A stretch of 64,000 nucleotides of DNA, from NCBI GenBank assembly GCA_963721105.1, contig CAVRHY010000019.1:1-64000 (forward strand). The letters are read 5' to 3'. The translations under genes and the position numbers were made by a program. Positions 46,880 through 55,980 of the stretch are shown here, piece by piece. Each line of letters opens with the position of its first letter. Positions within the stretch are counted from its first letter, which is position 1. This DNA comes from Thermohalobaculum sp963721105 (GTDB lineage: Bacteria > Pseudomonadota > Alphaproteobacteria > Rhodobacterales > Rhodobacteraceae). The notes below the pieces were generated by a model. It was given only the letters and a program-made list of their open reading frames with translations. It had not been told where the DNA came from and made no database searches.

Positions 46880-47449
46880 TTGGAAATTGCCGAGACAGCC
46901 CTGAGGGGCGTTTTCAAGATCGTGCCTCGCCGGTTTGTCAACTCGCGCGGTTACTTTACCGAGGACTGGAACCGGCGGCGCATGGCCGATGCCGGGCTGG
47001 ATATCGACTTCGTTCAGGACAACCACTCGTATTCCGCCGAGCGTGGCACTGTGCGCGGCCTGCACTACCAGCGTCCGCCCATGGCGCAGGCCAAGCTGGT
47101 CCGGGTCACGCGCGGCGCCGTGCGCGATGTCGCGGTCGATGTCCGCCGCGGCTCGCCGACCTACGGGCAATGGATCGCCGAGGAGCTCTCGGACGAGAAC
47201 GGCGCCCAGTTGCTGGTGCCCCGCGGGTGCCTGCACGGCTTCGTGACGCTGATCCCGCACACCGACGTGGTCTACAAGGTCGATGCCCACTATGATCCGG
47301 ACTGCGACGGCGGCATCCGCTTCGACGATCCGGATCTCGCCATCGACTGGCGAATCGACGCGCGATCGGCCGTCCTCTCCGACAAGGATGCGGCGGCGAT
47401 GGCGTTCCGGGATTTCGTCTCGCCATTCGACGTCGAGCCTGCCGACTGA
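46880..47449 (+). CDS. rfbC: dTDP-4-dehydrorhamnose 3,5-epimerase
   Basis: The 189-residue cupin-type epimerase has IVPRRFVNSRGYFTEDW and QDNHSYSAERGTVRGLHYQ with the catalytic His. It also has LVPRGCLHGFVTLIPHTDVV and YDPDCDGGIRFDDPDL. It converts dTDP-4-keto-6-deoxy-D-glucose to the L-lyxo form in dTDP-L-rhamnose synthesis. The best start is a TTG at 46880 (LEIAETALRGVF, matching the family's N-terminus) with GAGAGGG 5-6 bases upstream; no ATG fits the family start. It opens the rfbC-acetyltransferase-rfbB-rfbD-rfbA cluster. Confidence 0.93.
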   Translation: MEIAETALRGVFKIVPRRFVNSRGYFTEDWNRRRMADAGLDIDFVQDNHSYSAERGTVRGLHYQRPPMAQAKLVRVTRGAVRDVAVDVRRGSPTYGQWIAEELSDENGAQLLVPRGCLHGFVTLIPHTDVVYKVDAHYDPDCDGGIRFDDPDLAIDWRIDARSAVLSDKDAAAMAFRDFVSPFDVEPAD

Positions 47450-47946
47450 TGATCTCCGCCAGCCGACCAGACTGGTCCCGCGAGGCGCCCCGGCGCTGGT
47501 GGGACCCCTCGAAACGCCTCCTGCGGTCGATCCGCCGGTACCAGGCGGCCGGAGGCCCCCTGGCACCCCTGGTCCGGCGATGGCATGTCCTGCAGCACCG
47601 TTTCTGGTCGGTCGTCACGCAGGCGGACATTCCGCTGAACTCCGATATCGGCGGCGGCCTCGTGCTGCCGCATCCAAACGGGATCGTCATCCACCCGAAG
47701 GCGCGGATCGGCCCGAATTGCCTGATCTTCCAGCAGGTGACGCTCGGGATGGTGTCGGGCAATCCGGGCGCACCCCGGATCGGTGGGCATGTCGACATTG
47801 GCGCGGGGGCGAAGATCCTCGGGAACATCGACGTGGGAGATAACGCCCGCATCGGCGCCAACGCGGTCGTGCTCTGCGACGTGCCCGCGGGCAGCACTGC
47901 TGTCGGGATTCCCGCCCGGATCGTGAAAAGGGGGGAGGTAATATGA
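47449..47946 (+). CDS. Serine acetyltransferase-like hexapeptide-repeat acyltransferase
   Basis: The 165-residue protein has a short helical lead (PSKRLLRSIRRYQAAGGPLA) and a left-handed beta-helix of hexapeptide repeats: ADIPLNSDIGGGLVLPHPNG, IVIHPKARIGPNCLIFQQVT and IGAGAKILGNIDVGDNARIG. The end, DVPAGSTAVGIPARIVKRGE, is typical of CysE/WcaB-type O-acetyltransferases. It lacks the long N-terminal domain of true serine acetyltransferases. Position inside the rhamnose operon (TGATG overlap with rfbC, four-base overlap with rfbB) suggests it acetylates a sugar of the polysaccharide. Confidence 0.85.
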   Translation: MISASRPDWSREAPRRWWDPSKRLLRSIRRYQAAGGPLAPLVRRWHVLQHRFWSVVTQADIPLNSDIGGGLVLPHPNGIVIHPKARIGPNCLIFQQVTLGMVSGNPGAPRIGGHVDIGAGAKILGNIDVGDNARIGANAVVLCDVPAGSTAVGIPARIVKRGEVI

Positions 47947-48992
47947 GCGGCGCAGAAAAGGTGCTGATCACGGGCGGCTGCGGCTTCATCGGCTCGGCGG
48001 TCGTCCGGCAGGCGGTCGGCGAGGGGCGGGCCGTCGTCAACGTCGACAAGATGACCTACGCGGCAAACCCGGCCAACGTCGCCCCCGTGGCGGAGGACCC
48101 GGGCTATGCCTTCGAGCGGGCGGACATCTGCGACCGGGCGGCGTTGGGGCGGATCTTCGACACGCACGCGCCCGATGCCGTCATGCACCTCGCGGCCGAA
48201 ACCCATGTCGACCGCTCGATCGACGGGCCGGCCGCGTTCATCGAGACCAACATTACCGGCACCTACATGCTGCTGGACGCGGCGCGCGCCTACTGGGAGG
48301 CGCGGCGCCGGCCGGCCGGGTTCCGCTTCCACCACGTCTCGACCGACGAGGTCTTCGGAACGCTGGGGGCCGAGGGCAAGTTCACCGAGACGACACCCTA
48401 TTCGCCCCGCTCGCCCTACTCCGCATCGAAGGCGTCGTCGGATCACCTGGTGCGGGCCTGGGGCGAGACCTACAAGCTGCCCGTCGTGATCACGAACTGC
48501 TCGAACAATTACGGGCCCTATCAGTTCCCCGAAAAGCTGATCCCGGTTATCATCCTGCGCGCGCTCGACGGCCAGAGCATTCCGGTCTACGGTCGCGGCG
48601 AGAACGTGCGCGACTGGCTCTATGTCGAGGACCATGCGGCCGCCCTGCTGGCGGTGCTCGACCGCGGCCGGACGGGCGAGACCTACAACGTCGGCGGCGA
48701 CGCCGAGGCCCGGAACATCGACATCGTGCGCGGGGTCTGCCGAATCCTCGACGAGCGCCGTCCCGGAAACGCCCCGCACGACCGGCTCATCGACTTTGTC
48801 GAGGACCGGCCGGGGCACGACTTCCGCTATGCGATCGACGCCTCGAAGATCCGGGCCGAGCTCGGCTGGCAGCCCTCGGTGACGATCGAGGAGGGTCTCG
48901 CGCTGACCGTCGACTGGTATCTCGACAACGAGGGCCTGTGGCGGGCGATCAAGGACGAGGGCGTGGGCCGGCGGCTCGGGCTGCGTGCATGA
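47943..48992 (+). CDS. rfbB: dTDP-glucose 4,6-dehydratase
   Basis: The 349-residue extended-SDR protein has NAD motif LITGGCGFIGSAVV, the acidic pair and Thr of the active site in HHVSTDEVFGTLG, and the YxxxK dyad in PYSASKASSDHLVRAWGETY. NCSNNYGPYQFPEKLIPVII and GENVRDWLYVEDHA are subfamily signatures. It converts dTDP-glucose to dTDP-4-keto-6-deoxyglucose, the second step of dTDP-rhamnose synthesis. It overlaps its neighbours by four bases on both sides, indicating tight operon coupling. Confidence 0.96.
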   Translation: MSGAEKVLITGGCGFIGSAVVRQAVGEGRAVVNVDKMTYAANPANVAPVAEDPGYAFERADICDRAALGRIFDTHAPDAVMHLAAETHVDRSIDGPAAFIETNITGTYMLLDAARAYWEARRRPAGFRFHHVSTDEVFGTLGAEGKFTETTPYSPRSPYSASKASSDHLVRAWGETYKLPVVITNCSNNYGPYQFPEKLIPVIILRALDGQSIPVYGRGENVRDWLYVEDHAAALLAVLDRGRTGETYNVGGDAEARNIDIVRGVCRILDERRPGNAPHDRLIDFVEDRPGHDFRYAIDASKIRAELGWQPSVTIEEGLALTVDWYLDNEGLWRAIKDEGVGRRLGLRA

Positions 48993-49867
48993 TGCTGCGG
49001 CTGCTGGTTTTCGGGCAAACCGGTCAGGTCGCGACCGAGCTCCTGCGGCTCGCGGGCCCGGATCTCGACGTCACGGCGCTGGGGCGCACCGATGCCGACC
49101 TGACCGATCCCGACGGCTGCGCCCGGGCGGTTGCGTCGACGAACGCGGACGTCGTGATCAACGCCGCCGCCTACACCGCCGTCGACCGGGCCGAGCAGGA
49201 AGAGGCCTTGGCGACCGTGATCAATGCCGACGCGCCCGGCGCGATGGCGCGCGCCGCCTCGGCCCTCGCGATTCCGTTCCTGCACGTCTCGACGGATTAC
49301 GTGTTCGACGGCGCGAAGGATGGCGCGTTGCGCGAGGACGAGAGCTCCGCCCCCCTCAGCGCCTATGGCCGATCCAAGCTGGCCGGCGAGCGGGATGTCA
49401 CCGCCGCCGGCGGCAAGCATGTAATCCTGCGCACATCCTGGGTGCATTCCGGGCATGGCACGAACTTCGTGCGCACCATGCTGCGGGCCGCGGCGGCCCG
49501 CCAGCGGCTGACCGTGGTCGACGACCAGCGGGGCGGACCGACAGCGGCGGCCGACATCGCGCGGACGCTGGTCGCCATCGCGCGAGCCTTCGCGCAGGGT
49601 CGCGGCACGTCGGGGATCTTCCACTACACCGGCGCGCCGGCCACGAGCTGGTGCGGCTTCGCCCGCGAGATCTTCGCCCAGGCAGACTGGTTGACACCGC
49701 CCGAGATCGTGCCGATACGGACCGCGGACTGGCCGACGCCTGCCGCGCGCCCGGCTCATGCGGTGCTCGACTGCACGAAGATCCGGGCCACCTTCGGCAT
49801 CGCGCAGCCCGACTGGCGGGCTTCGCTGAGGCCGATTGTCGCCGAGTTGAGGGCGCGGGATGCGTAG
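48989..49867 (+). CDS. rfbD: dTDP-4-dehydrorhamnose reductase
   Basis: The 292-residue SDR protein has N-terminal LLVFGQTGQVATELLRLAG, NAAAYTAVDRAEQEE, TDYVFDGAKDGALREDES and the YxxxK dyad SAYGRSKLAGERDV. RTSWVHSGHGTNFVRTML is characteristic of RmlD. It reduces dTDP-4-keto-L-rhamnose to dTDP-L-rhamnose with NAD(P)H. The start is ATGATG overlapping the rfbB stop. A small hairpin (GCCCGAC/GTCGGGC at 49890-49908) lies between it and rfbA. Confidence 0.95.
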   Translation: MMLRLLVFGQTGQVATELLRLAGPDLDVTALGRTDADLTDPDGCARAVASTNADVVINAAAYTAVDRAEQEEALATVINADAPGAMARAASALAIPFLHVSTDYVFDGAKDGALREDESSAPLSAYGRSKLAGERDVTAAGGKHVILRTSWVHSGHGTNFVRTMLRAAAARQRLTVVDDQRGGPTAAADIARTLVAIARAFAQGRGTSGIFHYTGAPATSWCGFAREIFAQADWLTPPEIVPIRTADWPTPAARPAHAVLDCTKIRATFGIAQPDWRASLRPIVAELRARDA

Positions 49868-49933
49868 TGTCGATGCGAGCGGCGGTTTCGCCCGACGCCA
49901 GGTCGGGCACGCACGAGAAACCGGAGGACACGC

Positions 49934-50809
49934 ATGACACGCAAGGGGATCATCCTGGCGGGCGGCTCGGGCACGCGGCTCTACCCGCTGACGCGGGCGG
50001 TCTCGAAGCAGCTGCTTCCGTTGTATGACAAGCCGATGATCTACTATCCGCTGAGCGTGCTGATGCTGACCGGCATCCGCGAGATCGCGATCATCACCAC
50101 GCCGGAGGACCAGGAGCAGTTCCACCGCCTGCTCGGCGACGGCTCGCATCTCGGGCTCTCCCTCACCTGGATCGCCCAGCCGCGGCCCGAGGGCCTGGCG
50201 CAAGCCTACCTGCTGGCCGAGGACTTCCTGGCGGGCAGCCCGTCCGCGATGATCCTCGGCGACAACATCTATTACGGCCACGGAATGACCGAGCTGCTCG
50301 CCTCGGCCGATCAGCGGACCGATGGCGGCACGATCTTCGGCTACCGTGTGTCGGACCCGAAGCGCTACGGCGTCGTCGAGTTCGACAAGGCCGGCCGCGC
50401 CATCAGCATCGAGGAGAAGCCGGAAGCGCCCCGGTCCGACTACGCCGTCACCGGCCTCTACTTCCTCGACGGCCGGGCGCCCGCCCTCGCGCGCAACATC
50501 AGGCCCTCGGCGCGCGGCGAACTCGAGATCACCGACCTGATCGGCATGTATCTTCTCGAGGGCACGCTGACGGTCGAGTTGATGGGGCGCGGCTTTGCCT
50601 GGCTCGACACGGGCACGCATGACAGCCTGGTCGAGGCCGGCGAGTTCGTCCGCGCCATAGAGAAGCGCCAGGGTCTGAAGATCGGTTGCCCCGAGGAGAT
50701 CGCGTTTCGCGAGGGCTTCATCGACCGTGACCGGTTGCTGCGCCTGACCGAGCCGCTGATGAAGACGGAATACGGCAGCTACCTCCGCGCCCTCGCCGAC
50801 GGTGCCTGA
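49934..50809 (+). CDS. rfbA: Glucose-1-phosphate thymidylyltransferase
   Basis: The 291-residue nucleotidyltransferase has GIILAGGSGTRLYPLTRAVS (nucleotide loop), KQLLPLYDKPMIYYPLSVLM, LGDNIYYGHGM and the EEKPEAPRSDYAVTGLYF region. Length and motifs are those of RmlA. It makes dTDP-glucose from dTTP and glucose-1-phosphate, the first and usually feedback-controlled step of the rhamnose pathway. CCGGAGGACACGC precedes the ATG. With rfbB, C and D it completes a full dTDP-L-rhamnose set. Confidence 0.97.
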   Translation: MTRKGIILAGGSGTRLYPLTRAVSKQLLPLYDKPMIYYPLSVLMLTGIREIAIITTPEDQEQFHRLLGDGSHLGLSLTWIAQPRPEGLAQAYLLAEDFLAGSPSAMILGDNIYYGHGMTELLASADQRTDGGTIFGYRVSDPKRYGVVEFDKAGRAISIEEKPEAPRSDYAVTGLYFLDGRAPALARNIRPSARGELEITDLIGMYLLEGTLTVELMGRGFAWLDTGTHDSLVEAGEFVRAIEKRQGLKIGCPEEIAFREGFIDRDRLLRLTEPLMKTEYGSYLRALADGA

Positions 50810-50848
50810 TCCTTTTCCAGTCACGATTTGAGTCGAGGACAGACAGCG

Positions 50849-51790
50849 ATGTCCGATCAAAGCCCTGTTTTCGTCTATGGCGGATTGCGCAGCGGGACCA
50901 CCCTGTTTCGCCTGATGCTGAACGCCCATCCCGGCCTGAACAACCCGGGCGAGGTGGATTACCTGTTCGACCATATCCACCATGGCGACGACGACCGGTG
51001 GCGCTACAACCTCGAGGCGCTCGCGCTCGACCGGAGCTTCGGAACGTCGAGGCTGGCGCTGCCGGACCTCCCCGCCGATCGCGGTCGCGAGATCCTTGCC
51101 GATTTCGTCCGGCAACTCCGGTCACGCGGCGACGGCCTGATGTCGCTGAACGTTCACCGCAACCTCGGCAAGGTTGCTGCCCTGTTTCCGGGCTCCCGCG
51201 TCATCCACGTCCTGCGCGACCCGCGTGACGTGGCGAGCTCCTGCATCGGCATGGGCTGGGCCGGCACGACCTATCACGGCGTCGACTCCTGGATACGATC
51301 CGAAAGGGAGTGGGACCGCGCGGCCGGCGCCATCGCACCGGATGACCAGTTTGAACTGAAATACGAGGCGCTGATCGCCGATGCGCCCGGCAGGCTGCAC
51401 GATGTCTGCGCCTTTCTCGGCATCCCGTTCGACCCCGCGATGCTGCGATACCACGAGCGGACGACCTACGGTCCGCCGGACCCGCGCATGATCGACCAGT
51501 GGCGCAGGAAACTCGAATCGCACGAGTTGGCGATCCTGGAAGGCAAGCTCGGCCCCCTGCTCACCGCGCACGGCTATGCCTCGAGCGGCGTTCAGCCGGT
51601 CTCGCCCGGCCGGGGCGAGCGGATCCTGCTGTCCCTGAAAAACAAGACCGGGGTCTGGCAGTTCTCGGCCAGACGCTACGGCACAGCTGTCGTCGTCGCC
51701 GAGAAGGCGTCGCGATGGCTTGGCCTGAAGTCCTGGAACCGGCGCCTGCGGACGCGGATCAACCGCATGGCCGAACAACATCTGAAATAG
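50849..51790 (+). CDS. Sulfotransferase family protein
   Basis: The 313-residue protein has the PAPS-binding 5'-phosphosulfate loop FVYGGLRSGTTLFRLMLNAH and the 3'-phosphate motif VIHVLRDPRDVASSCIGMGW, with LKYEALIADAPGRLHDVCAF late in the fold. Such enzymes move sulfate from PAPS to hydroxyls of sugars or other acceptors in the cytoplasm. Placed 39 bases after rfbA and facing the ligase/flippase genes, it most likely sulfates the polysaccharide or its lipid-linked precursor. The basic C-terminal 70 residues are beyond the core domain. Confidence 0.88.
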   Translation: MSDQSPVFVYGGLRSGTTLFRLMLNAHPGLNNPGEVDYLFDHIHHGDDDRWRYNLEALALDRSFGTSRLALPDLPADRGREILADFVRQLRSRGDGLMSLNVHRNLGKVAALFPGSRVIHVLRDPRDVASSCIGMGWAGTTYHGVDSWIRSEREWDRAAGAIAPDDQFELKYEALIADAPGRLHDVCAFLGIPFDPAMLRYHERTTYGPPDPRMIDQWRRKLESHELAILEGKLGPLLTAHGYASSGVQPVSPGRGERILLSLKNKTGVWQFSARRYGTAVVVAEKASRWLGLKSWNRRLRTRINRMAEQHLK

Positions 51791-51903
51791 CAGTCGGGGC
51801 CGCGGACCGGCGAGGCCGGCAGCAGCAGTCCAGCCGCCCCTGGAAAGAAAGCCCTCGGGGCGCCGGCGGTCACGCGACGGCGGAGTGGCCGTTCAGATCG
51901 CGG

Positions 51904-53326
51904 TCAGATCACGGTCCGCTGCCGCGGGGTCGGCGACGCGGTGGCGCGCGCGACCGGTTCGGTCTCCTTCTCGGGGCTCTCGGCAAAGCCGAGGAGTGCG
52001 CCCGCGATCAGCCATGTCCAGGGCGGCAGGGTCGAGTTCGGCAGGATCTCGACCATGTTGATGGCGAGAAGCAGGCAGAGGCCGCTGGTAATCGGGCTCG
52101 GATCCTCCGAGGATCTGCGCGTCCGCCGCAGGACCGCGAGCACAGGCAGCGCCAGGAGTCCGACCGTGGACAGGTAACCGATCCACCCGGACGTGCCAAT
52201 GATGATCACCCAGAAACCGTCCGTCGTGCTGATGTCCCCCCCTGTGTCGGGATCGAAGATGCGGTTGCGCCCCCAACTGCCCCAGCCGAAGAGTGGCCGC
52301 TGCTGTGCCTTGGCAAGCAGCATTTCCTCGTTGGTGATCCTGCCCTGAAGCGAAGCCGCACGCGCTTTACTGATCGACTGGGCCATCTCCTCGATGGTCC
52401 CGATCGGGAAGAGCCCGGACCCGCGCAGCGCGGGATAGGTCAATGAAATCATCACCAGCCCGGCAGCAATCCATATCTGCGTCCGCGGCTTCGTGAACGC
52501 GACGACGGGCACGAGAAAGCAGGCGTAGAGCAGGCTTCCAAGTGTCTTGCAGAGTACCAGGACGGCCCCGAGATAGCCCGCCGCCAGGAGATCGAGACCG
52601 GGCAATCCTCCGGGCGCCGCCATCCGCCTGATCCAGCCGTCCCGCCAGAGGACCGTGGCGGCGACGGTCACCGTCATCGCGAAGAACGCGACCCAGAGAC
52701 CATGCTGCAGGAACACCACCGGGCGATAGCCACCATCGCGGATCTGCTGGAGGAAGCTGTGCGGGAAGTACCCGTAGACCCAAGTGTGCAGCTGTGGGCT
52801 CATGCGGATCTCGAAAAGCATGAGGATGGAGTAGGCCAGCCCGGCCTTCAGCAAGATCCGCAAGATCGCGCGATGCGAGTTCGAGCCGGGCAAGGCAGGC
52901 GCGCCCGACGAGGAAGGGCACGATCCTGAGCCCGGCCTGCACCATGTTCGAGAGGGCATCATAGGTCGTCATTCCGGGCAGATACGTGATGCCGATCCGC
53001 ACCGGATCGGGGTTGGCAATCGCCGTGAAGAACGGCCCGACAAGCACGGCGACGACCAGCACCTTGCCGATTCGGTTCTTCGGCAGGAAGCTGAAGCCCT
53101 TCCCCGAGCCGAGCACAACAAGCGCGAGAAGGCTCAGGTTCGGAATCGTCACCTTGTCCATCGCCGGCACGCCGGGCAGGTCGATGGCCATCGACGACGG
53201 CAGCAGCAGGAAAGACGCCACGACCGACCAGATGATCGCCCGCGACCTGTCCTGGAAGGACCGGAACAACACGATGGCGACAATCGGCCACGACAGGAGA
53301 GCGACATAGGCGAAAAGATTTGGCAC
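51904..53326 (-). CDS. O-antigen ligase/polymerase-like membrane protein (Wzy or WaaL type), frameshifted
   Basis: Two frames joined near 52890 give about 473 residues with 11-12 predicted membrane helices. The first frame runs MPNLFAYVALLSWPIVAIVL to LRIVPFLVGRACLARL. The second runs from NSHRAILRILLKAGLAYSIL through the periplasmic loop (RGSGLFPIGTIEEMAQS) and FGWGSWGRNRIFDPDTGGD. The end is WTWLIAGALLGFAESPEKET. The large loop with a GWG.. motif before the last helices fits the O-antigen ligase/Wzy superfamily, which polymerises or attaches polysaccharide in the periplasm. It is last in the leftward glycan operon, after the flippase. Confidence 0.75.
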
Positions 53327-53424
53327 GGTGACTTCAGATCCTTCAGCTCATGCCGGCCCGCCGTGGCGGTGTAGCCGGAGACGCGACGGCCGCCCACGCC
53401 GGATGAGCCGCATGGCCCCGATCC

Positions 53425-54795
53425 TCACCAGCCGCCGATCCATGCGACCGTCAGCGCGCATCCTGCCACGATGGCCGCCATCATGAGCAACTGGGGCCGG
53501 GGATCGACGTGCCGCCGGACATCGGGATGCAACAGCATCGCAGCATAGACGGGCGCCCAGCCGAGCGCGATGACGAACAGCGCCCATTCGAATCCGGCCA
53601 AGGTCAGCAGCACAGAGGCGGCGGTGAGCGAGAGCACGCCTGTCGCCATGCTTACAACGGCGCTGTAGCGGGTATCGCCCTGAAAGATGGTGTACTGCCG
53701 AAAAACCAGGAACATCTGCACCAGCGACCTGAAGCTCAGGATCAGTATGAAGGACCGGGCGGGCTGGTAGACCGGGGCGTAGAGGAACTTTATGCAGAGG
53801 ATGCCGGTCACCGCCGCGGCGACCGAAACAAGGACGGACACGAGAGAGAACGTCCGCGACGACTGCATCAGTACCCGCCCGATCTGGCCCGGGCGCGTCG
53901 CGTGCACCGACCGAAAGGTCGGGATGAATATGGTGGCGGCGATCTTTTGCAGGATCTGGGTGCCGACCTCGACCCAGACGACAGCGATGGCGTAGACACC
54001 GAACAGCGACTTGTCGATCAGCGCCGCGAAGATCAGGCGATCGCCGTTGTTGATCAGGAATCCGCCGACCGAAGCCCAGATCAGCCATTTGCCGAAGGAC
54101 CACATCTCGGCGACCTGGACCTTGTCCCAGACGAAGCGCATGCGGGGCCCAGACAGGATCCTGTGGCTGAGTGCCATCCCGGTCAGGCTGCCAGCGATCG
54201 GTCCGATCACCAGCGCCCAGACGTTCTGAAGGACCAGCCCGAGGCCGATCATCACGCCCATGCCGACAATCATGGAAACGATCTCGATCGCGATGATGCC
54301 GCCGACCTCCATGCGGCGTCGGGCGAGAAGGATGGCAGTGGACTGAAAGCCGGCCACGAACAGCGCGAGCGAAGACACGGCGACCAGGGCCGGCAGGCGC
54401 GGATCGGCATAGACCGTCCCCGGCCCGGCCAGCCGCGGCCCGAGTAGGTGGATGGCAATCCCGATCACAGCCATGATGCCGGTAATCAGTGCGCCCCGGA
54501 TGATCTGCACGGCCCAGGCGGTTCGCAGGAAGCGGGGCGTGTCGCCTCGTGGACTGCGCATCACGCTCTGGACGATCCCGACATCCGAGAAGAGCGCGAG
54601 TCCGATCTGCAGCGAGGCGACCGTGGCCATCATTCCGAAGGCTTCGGGCGCCAGAATTCGAACCATGACGAGGTTGCCGGCCAATCGCAGCGGATAGCGC
54701 GCCACTGTCGCCGCGATGTTCCAGAGACTGGCGTTGATCGCGCGCTCGCGCAGCGATGTCGGCGCCCATAGGAATTTCCGTATCTCGATCTTCAT
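53425..54795 (-). CDS. Oligosaccharide flippase (MOP superfamily, Wzx-like)
   Basis: The 456-residue protein has about 12-14 hydrophobic helices. The start RERAINASLWNIAATVARYP and LAGNLVMVRILAPEAFGMMA is the classical polysaccharide-transporter (PST) opening. Central GKWLIWASVGGFLINNGDRL and FGVYAIAVVWVEVGTQILQK are also family-typical. It would flip lipid-linked repeat units across the inner membrane for the Wzy-type partner downstream. It is 98 bases upstream of the ligase/polymerase gene. Confidence 0.9.
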   Translation of the reverse strand: MKIEIRKFLWAPTSLRERAINASLWNIAATVARYPLRLAGNLVMVRILAPEAFGMMATVASLQIGLALFSDVGIVQSVMRSPRGDTPRFLRTAWAVQIIRGALITGIMAVIGIAIHLLGPRLAGPGTVYADPRLPALVAVSSLALFVAGFQSTAILLARRRMEVGGIIAIEIVSMIVGMGVMIGLGLVLQNVWALVIGPIAGSLTGMALSHRILSGPRMRFVWDKVQVAEMWSFGKWLIWASVGGFLINNGDRLIFAALIDKSLFGVYAIAVVWVEVGTQILQKIAATIFIPTFRSVHATRPGQIGRVLMQSSRTFSLVSVLVSVAAAVTGILCIKFLYAPVYQPARSFILILSFRSLVQMFLVFRQYTIFQGDTRYSAVVSMATGVLSLTAASVLLTLAGFEWALFVIALGWAPVYAAMLLHPDVRRHVDPRPQLLMMAAIVAGCALTVAWIGGW

Positions 54796-55002
54796 CCGGC
54801 ACCGAACCCGACGTCACTCGCTGCACCGCGAAGGGAACAGCACAAATATCGACCGGCGCCCGGCCCGCAGAACGGCGTCGATGCCATCCGCCGAGCCCGG
54901 GTCTCGCCAAGGCCGCCCCCGGACCCTCGGGTCCCGATCAGATCGCGGTCCGGGGACTTTCCGCGTCCGACGTTCCATGAGCGCATGCCGGCATCGGTCA
55001 CG

Positions 55003-55980
55003 TCACTTGTACTCGATCAGCGACGCGCGACGGCGCGTGATTCGGCGGAGCAGGTATTCCAGCGCACCAAACGCCTCCGGGACCTTTCCCAACATCGTGA
55101 ACACCGCCCGCTCCCAGGCGGCGCGCGTCGTCGCCCCGTCGCTCGTCGCCAGCCGGACGACCTGGGCGGGATAGGCGAGCAGCAGGAGCCACGCCCAGGG
55201 CGTCGCCGTCGCGAGCAGCAGGGTGGCGAGCGGCAGGCCGACCGCCCAGACGAGCGCGCGCAGCGTCGGCCGGACGCCGTGGCGCTCGGGCGCCCCGCCA
55301 TGCATCGCCGCGCCTTCGGCGAAGGCGTAGCCGGCGCGCCGGGCGCGCGTCCACCACTGGCCGAAGCGGGTCATCGCGGCGTCGTGCAGCGTCATCTCGT
55401 GGTCGAGCCGCCAGACTTCCCAGCCAGCCGCGCGCAGCCGGACGCAGAGTTCCGGTTCCTCGCCAGCGATCAGGTTTGGATCGAAGCCGCCGACCTGCCG
55501 GAGCGCCGCGACGCGCATCAGCGCATCGCCGCCGCAGGCCAGTGCGCGGCCGATCGGCGTATCCCATTCGCGGTCGCAGAGCCGGTTGTAGACCGAGGCG
55601 GCCAGCGCGCGCTCGCGCCGCCGCCCGCAGGCCACGGCGGCCTGCGGCTGCGCCTCGAGGAACGTCAGCGCCGCATCGAGCCACCCGGGCTGCAACTCGG
55701 TGTCGCCATCGACGAACTGGACGTAGTCGAGCGGCTCGCCGGCGAGCAGCGCCTCCAGCCCGGCGTTCCGCGCCCGCGCCGCGGTGAAGGGCCTGGCGAG
55801 GTCCAGCTCGACGACCTCGGCGCCGGCCTCGCGGGCCCGCTCGACGCTGCCGTCCGTCGACCCGGAATCGACATAGACCATGCGCCCGGCCTGGGCGGCG
55901 ACCGATCGGAGGCAGCGGACCAGCCGCTCGCCCTCGTTCCGGCCGATCAGCACGGCCCCGACGCACTGCGTGGCGCTCAT
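55003..55980 (-). CDS. Family 2 glycosyltransferase
   Basis: The 325-residue protein has a GT-A fold N-terminus: VGAVLIGRNEGERLVRCLRS, MVYVDSGSTDGSVERAREAG, metal-binding YVQFVDGDTELQPGWLDA and acceptor-side GGDALMRVAALRQVGGFDPN with EEPELCVRLRAAGW. A C-terminal pair of membrane helices (about 235-275) suggests inner-membrane anchoring. It transfers an unidentified sugar to the growing glycan. It overlaps the preceding sulfotransferase gene by four bases. Confidence 0.9.
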   Translation of the reverse strand: MSATQCVGAVLIGRNEGERLVRCLRSVAAQAGRMVYVDSGSTDGSVERAREAGAEVVELDLARPFTAARARNAGLEALLAGEPLDYVQFVDGDTELQPGWLDAALTFLEAQPQAAVACGRRRERALAASVYNRLCDREWDTPIGRALACGGDALMRVAALRQVGGFDPNLIAGEEPELCVRLRAAGWEVWRLDHEMTLHDAAMTRFGQWWTRARRAGYAFAEGAAMHGGAPERHGVRPTLRALVWAVGLPLATLLLATATPWAWLLLLAYPAQVVRLATSDGATTRAAWERAVFTMLGKVPEAFGALEYLLRRITRRRASLIEYK

